6,488 bases of DNA from an uncultured Blautia sp. (GTDB lineage Bacteria > Bacillota > Clostridia > Lachnospirales > Lachnospiraceae): NCBI GenBank assembly GCA_900551465.1, contig URWL01000118.1:1-6488 (forward strand), given 5' to 3'. This document shows, piece after piece, positions 6,067 through 6,488 of this stretch (position 1 is the stretch's first letter; the number at the start of each line of letters is the position of its first letter). The notes under the pieces are model-generated. The model was not told where the DNA came from. It saw nothing but the letters and a program-made list of their open reading frames with translations, and ran no database searches. The position numbers and the translations under genes are program-made.

Positions 6067-6384
6067 ATGAAGAAAAAAGCAGCAGTCGTTTTATTTACAG
6101 GAGCATTACTTGTGGCATTTAGTACAACAGGAGTCCTGGCAGGCGGTCATGGACATGGCAGAAATCATATGGGAAGAAACTGCAGTTCAGAAAGAAACGT
6201 CTGCATTTATGAGGAACAGGACAGAGTATGTATCTGCGGACAGGACAATGAAAGCAGAGAAGGAAGCTGTGGAGAATGCCCTGGATTTGAAGACGAGGAT
6301 CATGATGGCATTTGTGATCATCATAAGGAAGAAGGATGCCGTCTGACAGGAGGGCAGGGATGCCACAGGAGAAACAGAAGATAG
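6067..6384 (+). CDS. Small secreted Cys/His/Asp-rich protein, putative metal binder
   Basis: A 105-residue protein with a clear N-terminal signal peptide: Lys2-4, a hydrophobic core at about 5-19, and a likely signal peptidase I site after VLA at 23-25. The mature part of about 80 residues holds nine cysteines (39, 46, 55, 57, 68, 71, 83, 91, 99), seven histidines including a GGHGHG start, and DEDHDGICD at 76-84. That last segment fits the spacing of a DxDxDG calcium-binding loop. GGGAG at 6053-6057, 9 bases before ATG, supports the start. Such composition suggests metal binding or a disulfide-rich extracellular peptide. I do not recognise a named family, though small signal-peptide proteins of this kind occur in gut Lachnospiraceae. 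It is divergent from the XRE-alaA gene with a 207-base shared spacer, so that XRE protein could regulate it. The basic tail (HRRNRR) ends the chain. Confidence 0.8.
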   Translation: MKKKAAVVLFTGALLVAFSTTGVLAGGHGHGRNHMGRNCSSERNVCIYEEQDRVCICGQDNESREGSCGECPGFEDEDHDGICDHHKEEGCRLTGGQGCHRRNRR

Positions 6385-6405
6385 GAAAGAATAATTATCG
6401 GAGAA

Positions 6406-6446
6406 TGCACAGTGCAGGAGGATCCTTCCCAAAATGCAGCACTGTG
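6406..6446 (+). repeat. Inverted repeat after the small secreted gene
   Basis: CACAGTGC (6408-6415) and GCACTGTG (6439-6446) form a perfect 8-bp stem around a 23-base loop that contains the palindrome AGGATCCT (6418-6425). The left arm is itself a dyad, TGCAC-A-GTGCA (6406-6416). No U tract follows, so it is not a standard intrinsic terminator. It may be an RNA-stabilising 3' hairpin or an operator for a gene beyond the right edge. I see no gene in 6385-6488. Confidence 0.45.
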
Positions 6447-6488
6447 TGGAACAACACAGAAATTCATACTGTTATTATGCACATTCGG

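Overview
The window looks like chromosome of a low-to-mid GC Gram-positive anaerobe, most likely class Clostridia and probably Lachnospiraceae. The reasons are strong AGGAGG-type Shine-Dalgarno sites, AGA/GGA-rich codon use, Firmicutes-type intrinsic terminators and the style of the proteins. No rRNA, tRNA, CRISPR array, transposase, integrase or attachment site was seen, so nothing points to a mobile element.

Layout. (1) Bases 1-337 hold the C-terminal DNA-binding half of an OmpR-family response regulator, cut by the left edge and followed by a clear intrinsic terminator (374-401). (2) Bases 508-4215 hold a two-gene operon on the + strand: topB, a complete type IA DNA topoisomerase III, then 30 bases later a 494-residue protein. 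The second half of that protein is the AAA+ ATPase module of Lon without a protease domain, and its Walker B Asp is replaced by Asn. (3) A hairpin at 4238-4268 separates this operon from the convergent gene at 4282-5859 on the - strand. (4) That gene is the most interesting item. It is an in-frame fusion of an XRE/Cro-CI helix-turn-helix domain, a 49-residue linker and a full-length AlaA-type alanine aminotransferase. The aminotransferase part keeps its own Shine-Dalgarno site and ATG inside the reading frame (5497-5512) and would be 405 residues alone. The 8-mer AAGTTCAA (TTGAACTT on the coding strand) recurs around the promoter and through the HTH and linker DNA, suggesting an autoregulatory operator array that reaches into the gene. 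(5) Divergent to it, bases 6067-6384 encode a small secreted Cys/His/Asp-rich protein, probably metal-binding. A near-perfect 20-bp dyad (6010-6029) lies between its likely promoter and its ribosome binding site.

Taken together, the XRE-AlaA gene could be a trigger enzyme: an alanine/glutamate transaminase that also controls transcription. It would resemble MocR regulators in concept but use a different DNA-binding domain. It may also make two products from one gene, the full fusion and a free enzyme. The topB-AAA+ pair suggests an uncharacterised ATPase working alongside topoisomerase III. Both proposals are inference from sequence alone.
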